64,000 nt of DNA from Chamaecyparis obtusa (GCA_027943335.1 BSBK01004083.1:667501-731500); one strand, 5' to 3'; shown: positions 1 through 12,600, numbered from the stretch's first letter. Notes: generated by a model not told the origin, from the sequence alone. Translations and numbers: made by a program.

Positions 1-228
1 AACCTTAATAAAAATTCAATACTCTTTTAAAATATTTCTTAAAAATAATTTTAAAATATGAAAAGAATATATAATATAATTCAATATTAAATTGCAAGAA
101 ATTTATATTGATAAAATAAATATAATATTTATATATAATATTATTTAATTAATTATCCCATTGATGGGCCTTCTAGGGCTAATCCATGTTTTGTTCCAAA
201 TAAGGTGGAGTGGATTGCCCTAGAGGTG

Positions 229-660
229 GGATAAACCAAAATTAATTTATATGGAGCTTCTAAAGACAATCCGAGATCATCAGAGGTAAGATGTGCTGCC
301 TTGGATTTGAAAGGCAATATCATTACAATTGAGACAGTTGGTTTGGGCACTACAACAAATAATGAGGTCGCAACCATGACAGCTTTACAGGTAGTGCAAA
401 TGGCCAAGAAGCTCTCAAATTCTAGACTCTATCTAGAAGGTGATTCTATGATAGATATTAATAGTCTCATAAAGGGGTTGACCCCAACATGGAGGATTAA
501 AAAGACAATTGCATTTATAAATTTTTAAAATGAATTTGAAACTTTTAAATGACCTCATGTTAAAAGGGAAGGTAATCAAGTGGCGAACAAGCTCTTTAAT
601 GTACGAGTGAAATTAAATTTAAACCAGAAGAGAAAGATTTGGGATGATTTTGTTAATATC
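229..660 (+). pseudogene. RNase H domain fragment of a non-LTR retrotransposon
   Basis: Reading in the frame of position 241 gives a type-I RNase H fold of the RVT_3 kind that ends plant LINE ORF2 proteins. It opens with K-I-N-L-Y-G-A-S-K, where the family has N-F-D-G-A-S-K. It continues through N-N-E-V-A-T and L-E-G-D-S and ends near K-R-E-G-N-Q-V-A-N-K. The first catalytic Asp is replaced by Tyr, and the Asp expected in the last block is Asn. The frame has a stop near 526 and another near 550. No reverse transcriptase lies upstream in the window, so this is the 3' end of a broken copy or continues off the left edge. It is separate from the minus-strand LINE at 16.4-19.5 kb. Confidence 0.6.
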
Positions 661-1702
661 CCGATGGAGGACATACTCTCAAGCATGCAAATTAATGAAT
701 AGGGAGGTGATGAAATCAATGTTTCCCATAGCTAATTGGTGTCATTGTAGTATTTGGTTTTGAGGACGGTGTATGTATTGGGCACCTGTGTTGTTCTTGT
801 TAGAAATAGAGTTTCTTTCCTGAGGCGAGTGTGGCGTTTGTGTTGAGGGGGTTGTTTCTTACTGAGCTATGTAGATTACTCATGGTGGTCAACTTTACTC
901 TAGTCACCTGCAAACACTGATTTGCTTTTCTCGGCCTAATTATGGAGAAACGACTGAGAAATTTTCTCAAGATTGATGCCCTTCATTATTCTATACTATG
1001 GAAGTGTATTTGAATTCTCAATATTAGTATAGGACCAACATTGAAATTGTTTCACTAATTCTGGCATGGGTGCTGGAGCTCGGTTTGAAAAAGGAAGCGG
1101 AGGAGGAATATTGTCTCAGCATGAAGACGTTAATGGTCATTTCTCGTCCTGGGTATGGATTTATGAAAGAGGACGGGAAGTGGCTTCATGTTGGTAAATT
1201 TGCACTACCGGAGTGTCCTTTCCTTCTATGGATTGCAATATCTAACAAAGAGGAGCTATAGAAGGAGGCACAGATTGCATGGATATTGATTTTGGAGTTG
1301 CTCTAACTCGAGAGAAGATGAAGAAGGTAGAATCAGAAGTATGTATATATATATATATGTATACATACACATATATTTGTGTGTATTATTTAGATTTTTT
1401 TTTAAAAATAATGAATAAAGTGGAATTCTATCAAACTACTTCGTAATTTTCGTAAGTGTTAGTTTCAGAATTAGATTCTTGAGTTTTTGAAAACTGATCT
1501 CCTCTGACTTTTGAATGATAGATCTTTTAAAATATTGGACAACAATCTATAGTGAGCCATCCATAATAGTCCATTAAGTTTTCTCACAACCGTCAAAAGG
1601 GTAGAATTATTTATATCCACATACTCTTGAGTTATTTGAGCACAACCCATATTGAGTACACTACATCCCTACTTGTTCTCATAAAACAAATTTCACAGTA
1701 TA
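661..1702. other. Mostly unassigned DNA left of the split LINE
   Basis: I recognise no family here. A 63-codon frame at 1070-1261 (+) continues past its stop for about 18 codons and includes P-G-Y-G-F-M-K and G-K-W-L-H-V-G-K. It may be the trailing part of the RNase H-bearing LINE. A TA-rich microsatellite lies at about 1338-1380. Confidence 0.25.
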
Positions 1703-1802
1703 AAATAAGATAAGATAAGATAAATTTATTAATGTCCAACAAGAGACCACAAGGGTCTATGGGATTGAAGAGTGTACAATACAAAAGACTGCCAACAACA
1801 AT
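1703..1802 (-). mobile_element. 3' end of a LINE, cut off by CACTA element E1
   Basis: Read on the minus strand this segment contains a TAATAAA-type signal followed by repeated TTATC units (plus strand aagataagataagataaat at about 1705-1725), like the 3' tail of a plant LINE. Removing E1 and one aat copy joins it directly to the minus-strand LINE at 16388, whose coding part ends a few hundred bases away. I infer that E1 inserted in the LINE 3' untranslated region. Confidence 0.55.
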
Positions 1803-1821
1803 CACTAGTACATTTGAGACC
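1803..1821 (+). repeat. Left terminal inverted repeat of E1
   Basis: CACTAGTACATTTGAGACC, preceded by aat. It pairs with 16369-16387. The mismatches are at positions 6-7 and in the inner half (A/G differences). Confidence 0.88.
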
Positions 1822-1823
1822 TT

Positions 1824-2345
1824 TTTCTGACGGCTGAATGTCCAAATTTAGACAGTAAACTGTCGATTAATCGACACCACCAGACGTCACAGTTTTGTAG
1901 TTGGAAAGACCGACGGTTTTGTTAGGCGTCGTAATTACGACAACCATGGCCGTCACAAAAAGAGGGTGCCAACATAGTGAACCTGTCGTTGGACCTATTT
2001 GTGTCCGTCGCAATTGTGACGCCTATACGTCGCAAAAAATAACAAACGACAGTGACCCGTCAGAATCGTCCGACGGGTAGCCGTCGTTTGTAACACGTTC
2101 ACCGACAAAAAATCTTTTAATGCAACGGATATCCATCGGAAGTTTATGATGCATATCTGTCGTTTGTGGTTTGTAACGACGACTATGCTTTACATGCGAC
2201 GGACATGCGTTGGATATTTATGATGGATATTCGTCGTTTATTGTTGTTTTTCAACAGTGATGCTATTATTGTGATGGATGGATGTCGGATGTTTGCGACG
2301 GACCACCGTCGTTGTTATGAAGCCGTCGTAGTTACGACGATAATC
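1824..2345. promoter_or_regulatory. CG-rich subterminal repeat region of E1
   Basis: Directly inside the left terminus GTCG or CGAC occurs more than twenty times in about 520 bp (for example gccgtcgtttgta, cgtcgcaattgtgacg), in DNA that is otherwise CpG-poor. Subterminal motif clusters bind the TnpA-type protein in En/Spm, and their CpGs are methylation targets, so this is the likely transposase-binding region. That role is inferred from position and family. The homologous part of E2 (24045-24540) has many of the same sites changed by C-to-T or G-to-A. Confidence 0.6.
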
Positions 2346-2347
2346 GG

Positions 2348-2348
<1 letters not shown>

Positions 2349-2387
<39 letters not shown>
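2349..2387. repeat. (TA)n microsatellite
   Basis: An uninterrupted TA run of about 39 bp closes the CG-rich subterminal region of E1. E2 has only a short AT-rich remnant at the matching place (about 24568). Confidence 0.95.
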
Positions 2388-2391
<4 letters not shown>

Positions 2392-2462
2392 ATCGAGTTA
2401 GTATCGATTCAGAATGGTGTTCTTGCAGATCTGGTTCTTGCTCGTGATTTGGTTTATGGATC

Positions 2463-2707
2463 ATTCGGAGATAACTTTGTAGTAGATTCGGTAGCGGCTC
2501 GTGGATTATTGAGTTGAGTCTACAGACTTGGATTTGGAATGGATCCTACCGAATCAAGACTTGTGACAGGGATTGCTCCAACACAATTCGGAGATAACTT
2601 TGCAATAGATTCGGTAGCGGCTCGTGGATTATTGAGTCGAGTCTAGAGACTTGGATTTGGAATGGATCCTACCAAATCAAGACTTGTGATAGTGATTGCT
2701 CCAGCAC
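2463..2707. repeat. Direct tandem duplication of about 123 bp in E1
   Basis: The unit starting ttcggagataacttt at about 2464 repeats at about 2587 with few differences and ends at ...gattgctcca..cacaa. E2 has a single homologous copy at about 24735-24860, so the duplication arose in the E1 lineage. Confidence 0.8.
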
Positions 2708-3146
2708 AAGAAGCTAGTGCGGCGATCAAAGATGCATTCTTCCTGATGTGTTCATGGGATATATGTGGACCTGATTGCATTCGGATATGATTCAAGTGAC
2801 TTCTTGACTTTTTTGGTCCAAATTTGATGTGCAGGTTCACGGTGCGGTCTATGGTGTTTCTTTGCGACTGGGTTCTTGACAAAGATCTGTTGATTTGGTA
2901 GCCATTGAGATGGATCGATATATATTTGTCGTACGTGGATTGAGATCTTAAATTATTGAGCTTCTCTTTGTTTCGAGAATAGTTTAACATTCTCTACTTA
3001 ACAGGGCCAACCACATGAAGGTGGAAGCTCATCTGACCCCTCCTAGGAGCCTCTTATGACCTTTTACTACATTTTAAGATATCTAAGATGTATTCTTAGA
3101 GATCCTAATGGTCGTAAAGGGTCATAAGGGGTCTTGGGACACAACG

Positions 3147-3315
3147 GCTAAGAAACATAAATGTAGGCATCATGGTCACAATTTTTTGGAAACACAACAT
3201 AATTGAGTGGTATACCCAGATGATGCAACACAACTACTCCTCTAGTTCCATTGTCTGGGTATACCATTCAATTATGTTTTGTGAATTATGATGCCTACAT
3301 TTATGTTTGTCAGCT
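3147..3315. repeat. Short foldback in E1
   Basis: Left arm from about 3147 (ggctaagaaacataaatgta) and right arm to 3315 (tacatttatgtttgtcagct) are inverted copies of each other, with about 60 bp of pairing around a short loop. It is the shortened homologue of the 394-bp foldback in E2 (25810-26203); E1 lacks the inner part. Confidence 0.8.
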
Positions 3316-4319
3316 GTTGTGATATCTACATTTATGTTTCTCATTTGTCGTGTTTATGTGCATATTCTTTATGTGTATCTACTAGAAATTCTAAAAAAAA
3401 ATTCAGTATCTACAATAGCCCTCTGTTAACCACATTTACTCATATGGTCCCAACAAAGTAGTGCACAAACTACACAAAGAAGGCATCATAGAAATATGAT
3501 TTCTGCTTTCGCCATTGAAGCAATCTTGGCGGCACTAGCTGCCTCTCGAGCCTTGCACAAGTTGCACTCATTTCCTACATCAAATATAGATGTAGATGGG
3601 GTAGATGTAAATGTGGTTTGATTGACCCACCGAAAATATTGACATCTAGTATTTCCTTGACAATACCAAATGTACATCAGTTCTTCATAAAATGATTAGT
3701 TGTCACATTATTTTTAAACATAAAATATAATTACGTATCTAGACCTTTTTCCTATTTGGGAAAACCCAAAATTGATGCCCAAGATTACTTGTTGTGCATG
3801 TCGTCTTCAACATGCATGGGCCAACACCACATTGACACATAGGCACATTGACTGAAGTCATCGACGTTATTTCGATAAATATTGCATTGTCATTATTTTG
3901 TTCATTCATACTAATTATAATTACAATAAAAGGAAACATACTAATGTAGACTTGCACATTTTTTGGCTAAGTTGAAGTCTTTGGTTTAAATCACTAGACA
4001 CTCAAGACAAAATGACAAACCAAAGACAACCATGCAATTGTAAAGAAAGACAATTTGCTTAATCATGTCACTAATTTGTGCATGTCTAAATACTGGTGTC
4101 TTTCAAGTGATTTGATTCTTGTCATGCCCACTACAAATGAGAACAGTCTTAACTAGTGAGGTTGTTTAAGCATATAGATATTAAATACAGTCTTTTAGAA
4201 TGAAATTTCTCTAAACAAAAGATCAAAGATATATAAGTAGGACATATAAAACAAGGTGAATAAGAGTAGTACATATAAAACAATCGTTAGAACATGCCAG
4301 ACATCTGACATAATTGTAC

Positions 4320-4360
4320 ATTTCATTCATGTCATTGATATGCAAAGATACATGTAAAGG
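4320..4360. other. Deletion junction that removed the transposase region
   Basis: Up to about 4340 E1 follows E2 27340-27385 (gtcattgatat, just past the transposase stop). From 4341 it follows E2 37136 onward (gcaaagatacatgtaaagg). Only the bases 'at' are shared at the two breakpoints. The jump corresponds to about 9.8 kb of present-day E2, including the transposase gene and a later solo LTR. Confidence 0.7.
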
Positions 4361-5014
4361 AAAAGAAATTTTTGCATCTAAAGATTACATGTATATATAT
4401 GAAAAATAACTTTTATATACTATAAAAAAAAATAACTTTCAGAAGAAAATGCAAGAGTACAGGCATACATTAGAGGATGAACATAAATAATAAGGGTGTT
4501 AGACATTGCCTGAAGTAATGAAGTGTTGACCTAGGCTTCAATCCAGTATGCTCTTGTATGATCCAAAACCTGCAAGGAAGAAAAATATGGGGTTAGATAC
4601 AAAGGATCTAAGCAATGTCTGACACCCTATTACTGATCCTCATCTACAATTATGCATGTGCATAGTCAAGCCATACACTTCTAAAATGAACTATGCTACA
4701 AAACATGGGTGTGTGTTAATGTGATTCAAAAGCTATTATGCAAGATTGTTTTATTATTGAGATAAAGATATCTTAATTCTACAAGAATAAATGTTTTGAG
4801 AAATATTTGAATTTAATTTTGACAATAACATGAGGAGTGATATATTTCAAGCTTCAGCAAGATTTCATACCATGCACACAGTGTTCGTAGATTACGTTCA
4901 ATGCATTATTTACGCTTGTATTGGTGGGAAAACTCTTGAAAACGTGCAAAAGAGATTGAATTCAACCATGTTGTTTACATAGAATTTGTAGTGTAAGTAG
5001 TAGGATGATTGTTC

Positions 5015-5215
5015 ATAAGCTCACTGTTTAATATATGGCCAGACCATGTAAATGGTACCAGGCCAACCCAATTAGTCCAACAAAATGTGTCATGTTTATC
5101 TTTGTCAAATACACTCGTTCACCATTTTGTTCTTGTTCTTCACATAAATATTGCATCAAAAGTAATTGTAAACAATGATTCAAAGAAAAAAGAAACAACT
5201 ATAATAGATTTCCAT
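5015..5215. repeat. Module D, inverted copy at 10545-10760
   Basis: This 200-bp stretch (containing tcatgtttatctttgtcaaa) reappears as its reverse complement at about 10545-10760. Both copies therefore give similar short open frames (at 5009 + and 10770 -). I read these as a DNA-level duplication, not a conserved protein. Confidence 0.7.
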
Positions 5216-5222
5216 CCCTTTG

Positions 5223-5587
5223 CTCATCTCTTCAATTTTTGTTTTTGTAGATTTCACCATCTGACGTTCCTTTTTGTAAGAGATGGCTGTGAAAAAGATA
5301 TTTCTATTTTTCATTCTGAGAAGATCCAGAGTGATTTTGAGTCACAGAGGAAATGCCCTAATCCCTCTGCTCATCCCTCTGCTATCAAATAAAAGTTACC
5401 TTGAACAAAAACTAAAGAGATGAGCAGAGGGATACACAGTATAGGGATCATGGCATTTCCTCTGTGACTCAAAATCACTCTGGATCTTCTCAGAATGAAA
5501 AACATAAATATCTTTTTCACAACCATCTCTTACCGAAAAGGAACGTTAGATGGTTAAATCTACGAAAACAAAAATTGAAGAGATGAG
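5223..5587. repeat. Long near-perfect foldback inside E1
   Basis: The left arm (5223 to about 5385) and the right arm (about 5425-5587) are inverted repeats of about 160 bp with only a few mismatches and small indels. Shared blocks include ctcatctcttcaatttttg, gtgaaaaagatattt and gagtcacagaggaaatgcc. The loop is about 40 bp. A transcript would fold into one long hairpin. I see no coding potential. Confidence 0.85.
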
Positions 5588-7344
5588 AAAAAGGATGCAT
5601 AGTCATAATGTTTCTAGTAGACGTCATGTTAACACAACAAAAAAGAAAATGACTATAGAGGCTGCTAAGTCTTTCGAATCAGAAAACCCCTTTGGCTTAG
5701 TAATTAATGAGGTTGCTGCTATTAGATCATACATTAATACACTTACTATTTTGAATTTGAGCTCGGACATCATGCAATGTTAGTGCTGTCATTGCATGAT
5801 TGCTGCTATTGTGCACCATATATTGTTTATTTATACACATAGAACAATAGATTTGGAGACTTAGACTTATGTTCAATCCTTAGTAATAGTTTGGGGAACT
5901 AATTACTAGATGAGTGACTGTAGTACCCTAGTTTGCATTATTAGATGATCTTGTTTAATTTGTGTTCATTTCATGCAAAGATACATGTAAAGGAAAATAA
6001 ATTTTTGCATCTAAAGATTACATGTATATATATGAAAAATAACGTGTATATACTATACAAGGAAAATAAATTTTAGAAGAAAATGCAAGAATACAGACAT
6101 ATATAGGAGGATGAACATAAATAATAAGGGTGCCAGACATTGCCTGAAGTGATGAATTTTTAATCCGCGTATGAATCTAGTGTGCCCCTGTGTGATCCAG
6201 AACTTGCAAAGAAAAGAGAGATGGGGGTTAGATAAAAATATCTAAGCAATGAATGACATCTTATTACTGATCCTCATCTACAATTATGCATGTGCATAGT
6301 CAAGCCATACACTTCTGAAAGAAAAACCAAGCTCACAGTCTCAATGAAATAAACCGTGTATAAAACAATATATGGTGCACAACAACAACAAGCATGCAAT
6401 GACAACAATCCCTATTTTATTACTGATGTCCCTACTTATATTTTTTCATCAAATCACCCAAAAACATCAGGAATGGTCATATATGGTCGCTAATAGCCAA
6501 CTTTCAGAAGAATATAAATGAATGCAAACATACATAAGTGGATGAACATAAATAATGAAGGTCCTATATGGATGGTTCTAATGCTTTTCCATTACAACAA
6601 TTGAGCATTCATCATTTGGTATATGAACAGGTGAAAAATATGCAGACATCTAGACATGTGTACTGTGAGCTTTCCTGCAACAAATGGACTTGTGATGATT
6701 TTCACAATAGTACATGTGTTGGAAGGAAAGCTCACAATACTGCTTAGGAAAATATGAATGTTCATCACCTGTGCATATCAGAGTTGATCAAAGAAGGTAT
6801 ATGCACAACAAAACAAATTTTATTACTAATGTCCCTATTTACATCTTTTTATCAAATGACCCAAAAATATCAAGAATGGTCCTATATGGTCACTAATAGC
6901 CAAATTTTAGAAGAATATGAATGATTGCAAACGTACATAAGTGGATGAATATAAATAGTCAAGGTACCAAACATTGGCTAAAGTAATGAAGTGCTTACCC
7001 AGGGTTCAATCCAGTATGCTCTTGTATGATCCAAAACCTGCAAGGAAGGGAAAGATGGGGTTAGATCCAAAGGATCTAAGCAATGCCTTACAACATATTA
7101 TTGATCCTCATTTACAATTATGCATGTGCATAGTCAAGCCATACACAGACTAAACAACATGGTAGCATTGATCCAATAATAGAAAATATATTACAAATGC
7201 CAACCTCATGGTCTCAATGAAATAAACAGTGTATAAAACAATATATGGTGCACAACAACAACAAGCATGCAATGACAACAATAACATTGCATAATTCCCG
7301 AGCTCAAATTCAAAATAGTAAGTGTATTAATGTATGTTTGCATG

Positions 7345-9545
7345 ATGCCAGATATTAAACAGTGAGCTCATGAACAATGTATGATGCCCTAGCTTGCAGC
7401 CTGTGAGCCATCAAGACATTTCCTCATGAAATGATCATAAACAGAGAATACCACATAGTGAATATCAACAACAAAACAAATAAAGAAAGATCAAACACTT
7501 CACACAATGCCTTGAAGGTAATAGAAATGATGCCCTAGCTCTCAAAGCTTGCAGGTCATCAAGCATTCCAAATGAAAAGATGTAAACAATTTCAGTATTA
7601 AATAGTGAGCTCATGAACAATGTATGATGCCCTAGCTTGCAGCCCGCGAGCCATCAAGACATTTCTTCATGAAATGATCATAAATGGGGAGTACCACATA
7701 GTGAATATCAACAACAAAATAAATAAAGAGAGATCAAACACTTCACACAATGCCTTGAAGGTAATAGAAATGATGCCCTAGCTCTCAAAGCTCGTAGGTA
7801 ATCAAGCGTTCCAAATGAAAATATGTAAACAAAGCCAGTATTAAACAGTGAGCTCATGAACAATGTATGATGCCCTAGCTTGCAGCCCGCGAGCCATCAA
7901 GACATTTTCTCATCAAATGATCATAAGCGGGGAGTACCACATAGTGAATATCAACAGAAAAATAAATACAGAGAGATCAAACACTTCACACAATGCCTTG
8001 AAGGTAATAGCAACGATGCCCTAGCTATCAAAGCTCATGGGTCATCAAGAATTCCAAATGAAAAGATGTAAACAATTCTAGTATTAAACAGTGAGCTCAT
8101 AAATAATGTATGATACCCTAGCTTGCAGCCTGTGAGCCATCAAGATATTTCCTCATGAAATGATCATAAATGGGGAGTAGCACATAGTGAATATCAACAA
8201 CAAAACAAATAAAAAGAGATCAAACACTTCACACAATGCCTTGAAGGTAATAGAAGCGATGCCCTAGCTCTCAAAGCTTGCAGGTCATCAGGTATTCCAA
8301 ATGATAAGATGTAAACAATGCCAGTATTAAACAATGAGCTCATGAACTATGTATGATGCCCTAGCTTGCAACCCACGAGCCATCAAGACATTTCTTCATG
8401 AAATGATCATAAATGGGGAGTACCACATAGTGAATATCAACAACAAAACAAATAAAGAGAGATCAAACACTTCACACAACGCCTTGAAGGTAATAGAAGT
8501 GATGCCCTAGCTCTCAAAGCTCGTAGGTCATCAAGCATTCCAAATGATAAGATGTAAACAATACCAGTATTAAACAGTGAGCTCATGAACTATGTATGAT
8601 GCCCTAGCTTGAAGCCCCACGAGTCATCAATAAATTTCCTCGTGAAATGATCATAAACATGGAGTACCACATAGTGAATATCAATAGCAAAATAAATAAA
8701 GAAAGATCAAACACTTCACACAATGCCTTGAAGGTAATAGCTCTCAAAGCTCGCGGGTCATCGAGCATTCCAAATGCTAATTAAGATGTAAACAATGACA
8801 CTACAATTGATTTAATGAGAAGACAAAGCTCGAATGCCTACCTTCCAAATGAAAAGATGTAAACAATGCCAGTATTAAACAGTGAGCTCATAAACAATGT
8901 ATGATGCCCTAGCTTGCAGCTCGCGAGCCATCAAGACATTTCTTCATGAAATGATCATAAACAGGGAGTACCACATAGTGAATAACAACAACAAAACAAA
9001 TAAAAAGAGATCAAACACTTCACACAATGCCTTGAAGGTAATAGAAATGATGCCCTAACTCTCAAAGCTTGCGGGTCATCGAGCATTCCAAATGAAAAGA
9101 TGTAAACAATGGCAGTATTAAATAGTAAAATCATAAACAATGTATGATGCCCTAGCTTGCAGCCCACCAGTCATCAACACATTTCTCATGAAATGATCAT
9201 AAACGGGGAGTGCGCACATAGTGAATATCAATAACAAAACAAATAAAGAGAGATCAAACACTTCACACAATGCCTTGAAGGTAATAGAAACGATGCCCTA
9301 GCTCTCAAAGCTCGCAGGTCATCAAGCATTCCAAATGAAAAGATGTAAACAATGCCAGTATTAACAATGCTAAGATGTAAATAATGCCACTGAAATTGAT
9401 TTAATGAGAAGACAAAGCTCGAATGCCTACCTTCCAAATGAAAAGATGTAAACAATGCCATTATTAAACAGTGAGCCCATAAACAATGTATGATGCCCTA
9501 GCTTGCAACCCGCGAGCCATCAAGACATTTCCTCATGAAATGATC
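7345..9545. repeat. A repeat: tandem array in E1, about nine copies of 240-245 bp
   Basis: Each unit contains gtgagctcatgaacaatgta, tgatgccctagcttgcagcc, catgaaatgatcataaa, taccacatagtgaatatcaa and tcaaacacttcacacaatgc, then a shorter second gatgccctagctctcaaagc stretch. Units start at about 7350, 7590, 7838, 8078, 8320 and 8562; spacing then becomes irregular (to about 8868, 9113 and 9455) because of truncated or enlarged copies. The many 60-80 codon open frames here are products of the repeat and not genes. Confidence 0.85.
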
Positions 9546-9699
9546 ATAAACAGGGAGTAACACATAGTCCCTATTTGATGTCCCTATTTGATCTAATAGC
9601 ATCAATATAACAAACAGAGCACCGACCAATCAAATAGGGACATGAGGTGCTCAAACAGTGAGCTCATAAAACAATATATTTAGTCTTAATAAAATATTA

Positions 9700-12600
9700 T
9701 AAAACAACATATATTGTGTGAAGTGTTTGATCACTTTTTATTTTTTTTGTTGTTGATATTCACTATGTGGTACTTCCCATTTATGATCATTTCATGAAGA
9801 AATGTCTTGATGGCTTGCAGGTTGCAAGCTAGGGTATCATGCATTATTTATGAGCTCACTGTTTGAGCACCAGCCAATCAAATAGGGACATGAGGTGCTC
9901 AAAAAATGAGCTCATAAACAATGCATGATGCCCTAGTTGTAGGTAGTTATCTCTTCTATAATGATGGATGAGTGAAAGGTAATGATCAATGAGGTTGCTT
10001 CCATTAAATCATACATTAACACACTTACTGTTTTGAATTTGAGGTCGGACATCATGCAATGTTATTGCTGTCATCGTATGCTTGCTGTTGTTGTGCAAAC
10101 AACATATATTGTGTGAAGTGTGTGATCTCTCTTTATTTGTTTTGTTGTTGATATTCACTATGTGGTACTCCCCGTTTATGATCATTTCATGAGGAAATAT
10201 CTTGATGGCTTGCAGGCTGCAAGCTAGGGTATCATGCATTATTTATGAGCTCATTGTTTGAGCACCGACCAATCAAATAGGGACATGAGGTGCTCAAATA
10301 GTGAGCTCATAAACAATTCATGATGCCCTAGTTTTAGGTAGTTATCTCTTCTATAATGATGGAGGAGTGAAAGGTAATGATCAACGAGGTTGTTGCTATT
10401 AGATCATACATTAACACACTTACTATTTTGAATTTGAGCTCGAGCATCATGCAATGCTATTGCTGTCATTGCATGCTTGCTGCTGTTGTGTACCATATAT
10501 TGTTTTATACACTATTTATTTCATTGAGACTGTGAGCTATTTTAGTTGACTGTATTCTTTTGGGGTCTGATCTATTGTAGTTGTTTCTTTTTTCTTTGAA
10601 TCATTATTTACAATTACTTTTGATGCAATAACTGTGTGAAGAACAAGAACAAAATGGTGAACGAGTGTATTTGACAAAGATAAACATGACACATTTTGTT
10701 GGACTGATTGGGTTGGCTTGGTAACATTTACATGGCCTAGCCAGATATTAAACAGTGATCTCATGAACAATGCCAGTATTAAACAGTGAGCTCATGAATA
10801 ATGTATGATGCCCTAGCTTGTAGCTCATGAGCCATCAAGACATTTCCTCATGAAATGATCATAAAAGGGGAGTACCACATAGTGAATATCAACAACAAAA
10901 TAAATAAAAAGAGATAAAACACTTCACACAATGCCTTGAAGGTAATAGAAATGATGCCCTAGCTCTCAAAGCTCGCAGGTCATCAAACATTCCAAATGAA
11001 AAGATGTAAACAATGGCAGTATTAAACAGTGAGCTCATGAACAATGTATCATGTCCCTTTTTGATCTAATAAAATCAATAGAACAAAAAGAGCACCGACC
11101 AATCAAATAGGGACATGAGGTGCTCAAACAATGAGCTCATAAAACAATATATTTAGTCTTAATAAAATCTTATAAAGCAACATATATTGTGTGAAGTGTT
11201 TGATCTCTTTTTATTTGTTTTGTTGTTGATATTCACTATGTGGTACTCCCCGTTTATGATCAAATAGACAAAGCTCGAATGCCTACCTAAAGTGCCAGTG
11301 CCCTCTTCCCACACAGTGCCGGCCTCTTCGCACATGCCAAACTCAAATGCCCTCTTCGCGCCATGCAAAAGTGCAGTGTCGTCTTCGCGGAAGCTCTTTG
11401 AATTCACAAATTACAAATGACACTTTTTTTTTTTTGGTTATAACCAAATGGGTGTCGTAATTTATGAGCTCACTATTTGAGCACTGGCCAATCAAATAGG
11501 GACATGAGGTGCTCAAATAGTGAGCTCATAAACAGTGCATGATGCCCTAATTGTAGGTAGTTATCTCTTCTATAATGATGGAGGAGTGAAAGGTAATGAT
11601 CAATGAGGTTGCTACTATTAGATCATACATTAATACACTTACTATTTTGAATTTGAGCTTGGACATCAAGCAATGTTATTGCTGTCATTGCATGCTTGCT
11701 TCTGTTGTGCACCATATATTGTTTTATACACATAGAACAATAGATTTGAGGACTTAGACTTATGTTCAATCTTTAGTAATGGTTTGGGGAACTAATTACT
11801 AGATGAGTGACTATAGTACCCTAGTTTACATTATTAGATGATCTTGTTTAATTTGTGTTCATTTCATGCAAAGATACATGTAAAGGAAAATAAATTTTTG
11901 CATCTAAAGATTACATGTATATATATGAAAAATGACTTGTATATACTATACAAGGAAAATAACTTTTAGAAGAAAATGCAAAAGTATAGGCATACATAAG
12001 AGGATGAACATAAATAATAAGAGTGTCAGACATTGCCTGAAGTGATAAATTTTTGACCCGGGTATGAATCTAGTGTGCCCTTGTGTGATCCAGAACCTGC
12101 AAAGAAAAGAGAGATGAAGGTTAGATAAAAAATATCTAAGCAATGAATAGCATCCTATTATTGATCCTCATCTACAATTATGCATGTGCATAATCAAGCC
12201 ATACACTTCTGAAAGAAAAACTAAGCTCACAGTCTCAATGAAATAAATAGTGTATAAAACAATATATGGTGCACAATAGCAGCAAGCATGCAATGACAAC
12301 AATAACATTGCATGATGTTCGAGCTCAAATTCAAAACAGTAAGTGTGTTAATGTATGATCTAAGAGCAGCAACCTCATTGATCATTACCTTTCACTCCTC
12401 TATCATTATAGAAGAGATAACTACCTAAAACTATATTACCAGCCAATCAAATAGGGACATGAGGTGCTCAAACAGTGAGCTCATAAACAATGCATGATGC
12501 CCTAGCTTGCAGCCCGCAAGCCATCAAGACATGTCCTCATGAAATGATCATAAACAGGGAGTACCACATAGTGAATATCAACAACAAAACAAATAAAGAG

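Noticed and set aside
301..528. Host RNase H gene
   Set aside because: It lacks the first catalytic Asp, has stops, and resembles the LINE C-terminal domain.
5009..5392. 127-codon plus-strand frame, with a similar 77-codon frame at 10537-10770 (-)
   Set aside because: The two are inverted copies of one DNA repeat; the similarity is at DNA level, and the first frame runs into the 5223-5587 foldback. No domain is recognisable.
6960..7020. tRNA-like A and B boxes (ggcta..., ggttcaatcc) in the B repeat, suggesting a SINE
   Set aside because: The B-box match is good, but only one copy has an A-box-like stretch and no copy has its own target duplication or 3' tail. It could be chance.
7880..9461. 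Several 60-80 codon frames with similar peptides
   Set aside because: They recur with the 240-bp repeat period and change with single substitutions; repeat by-products.
7345..9545. CRISPR-like spacing
   Set aside because: The units are 240 bp with no unique spacers, inside a plant transposon.
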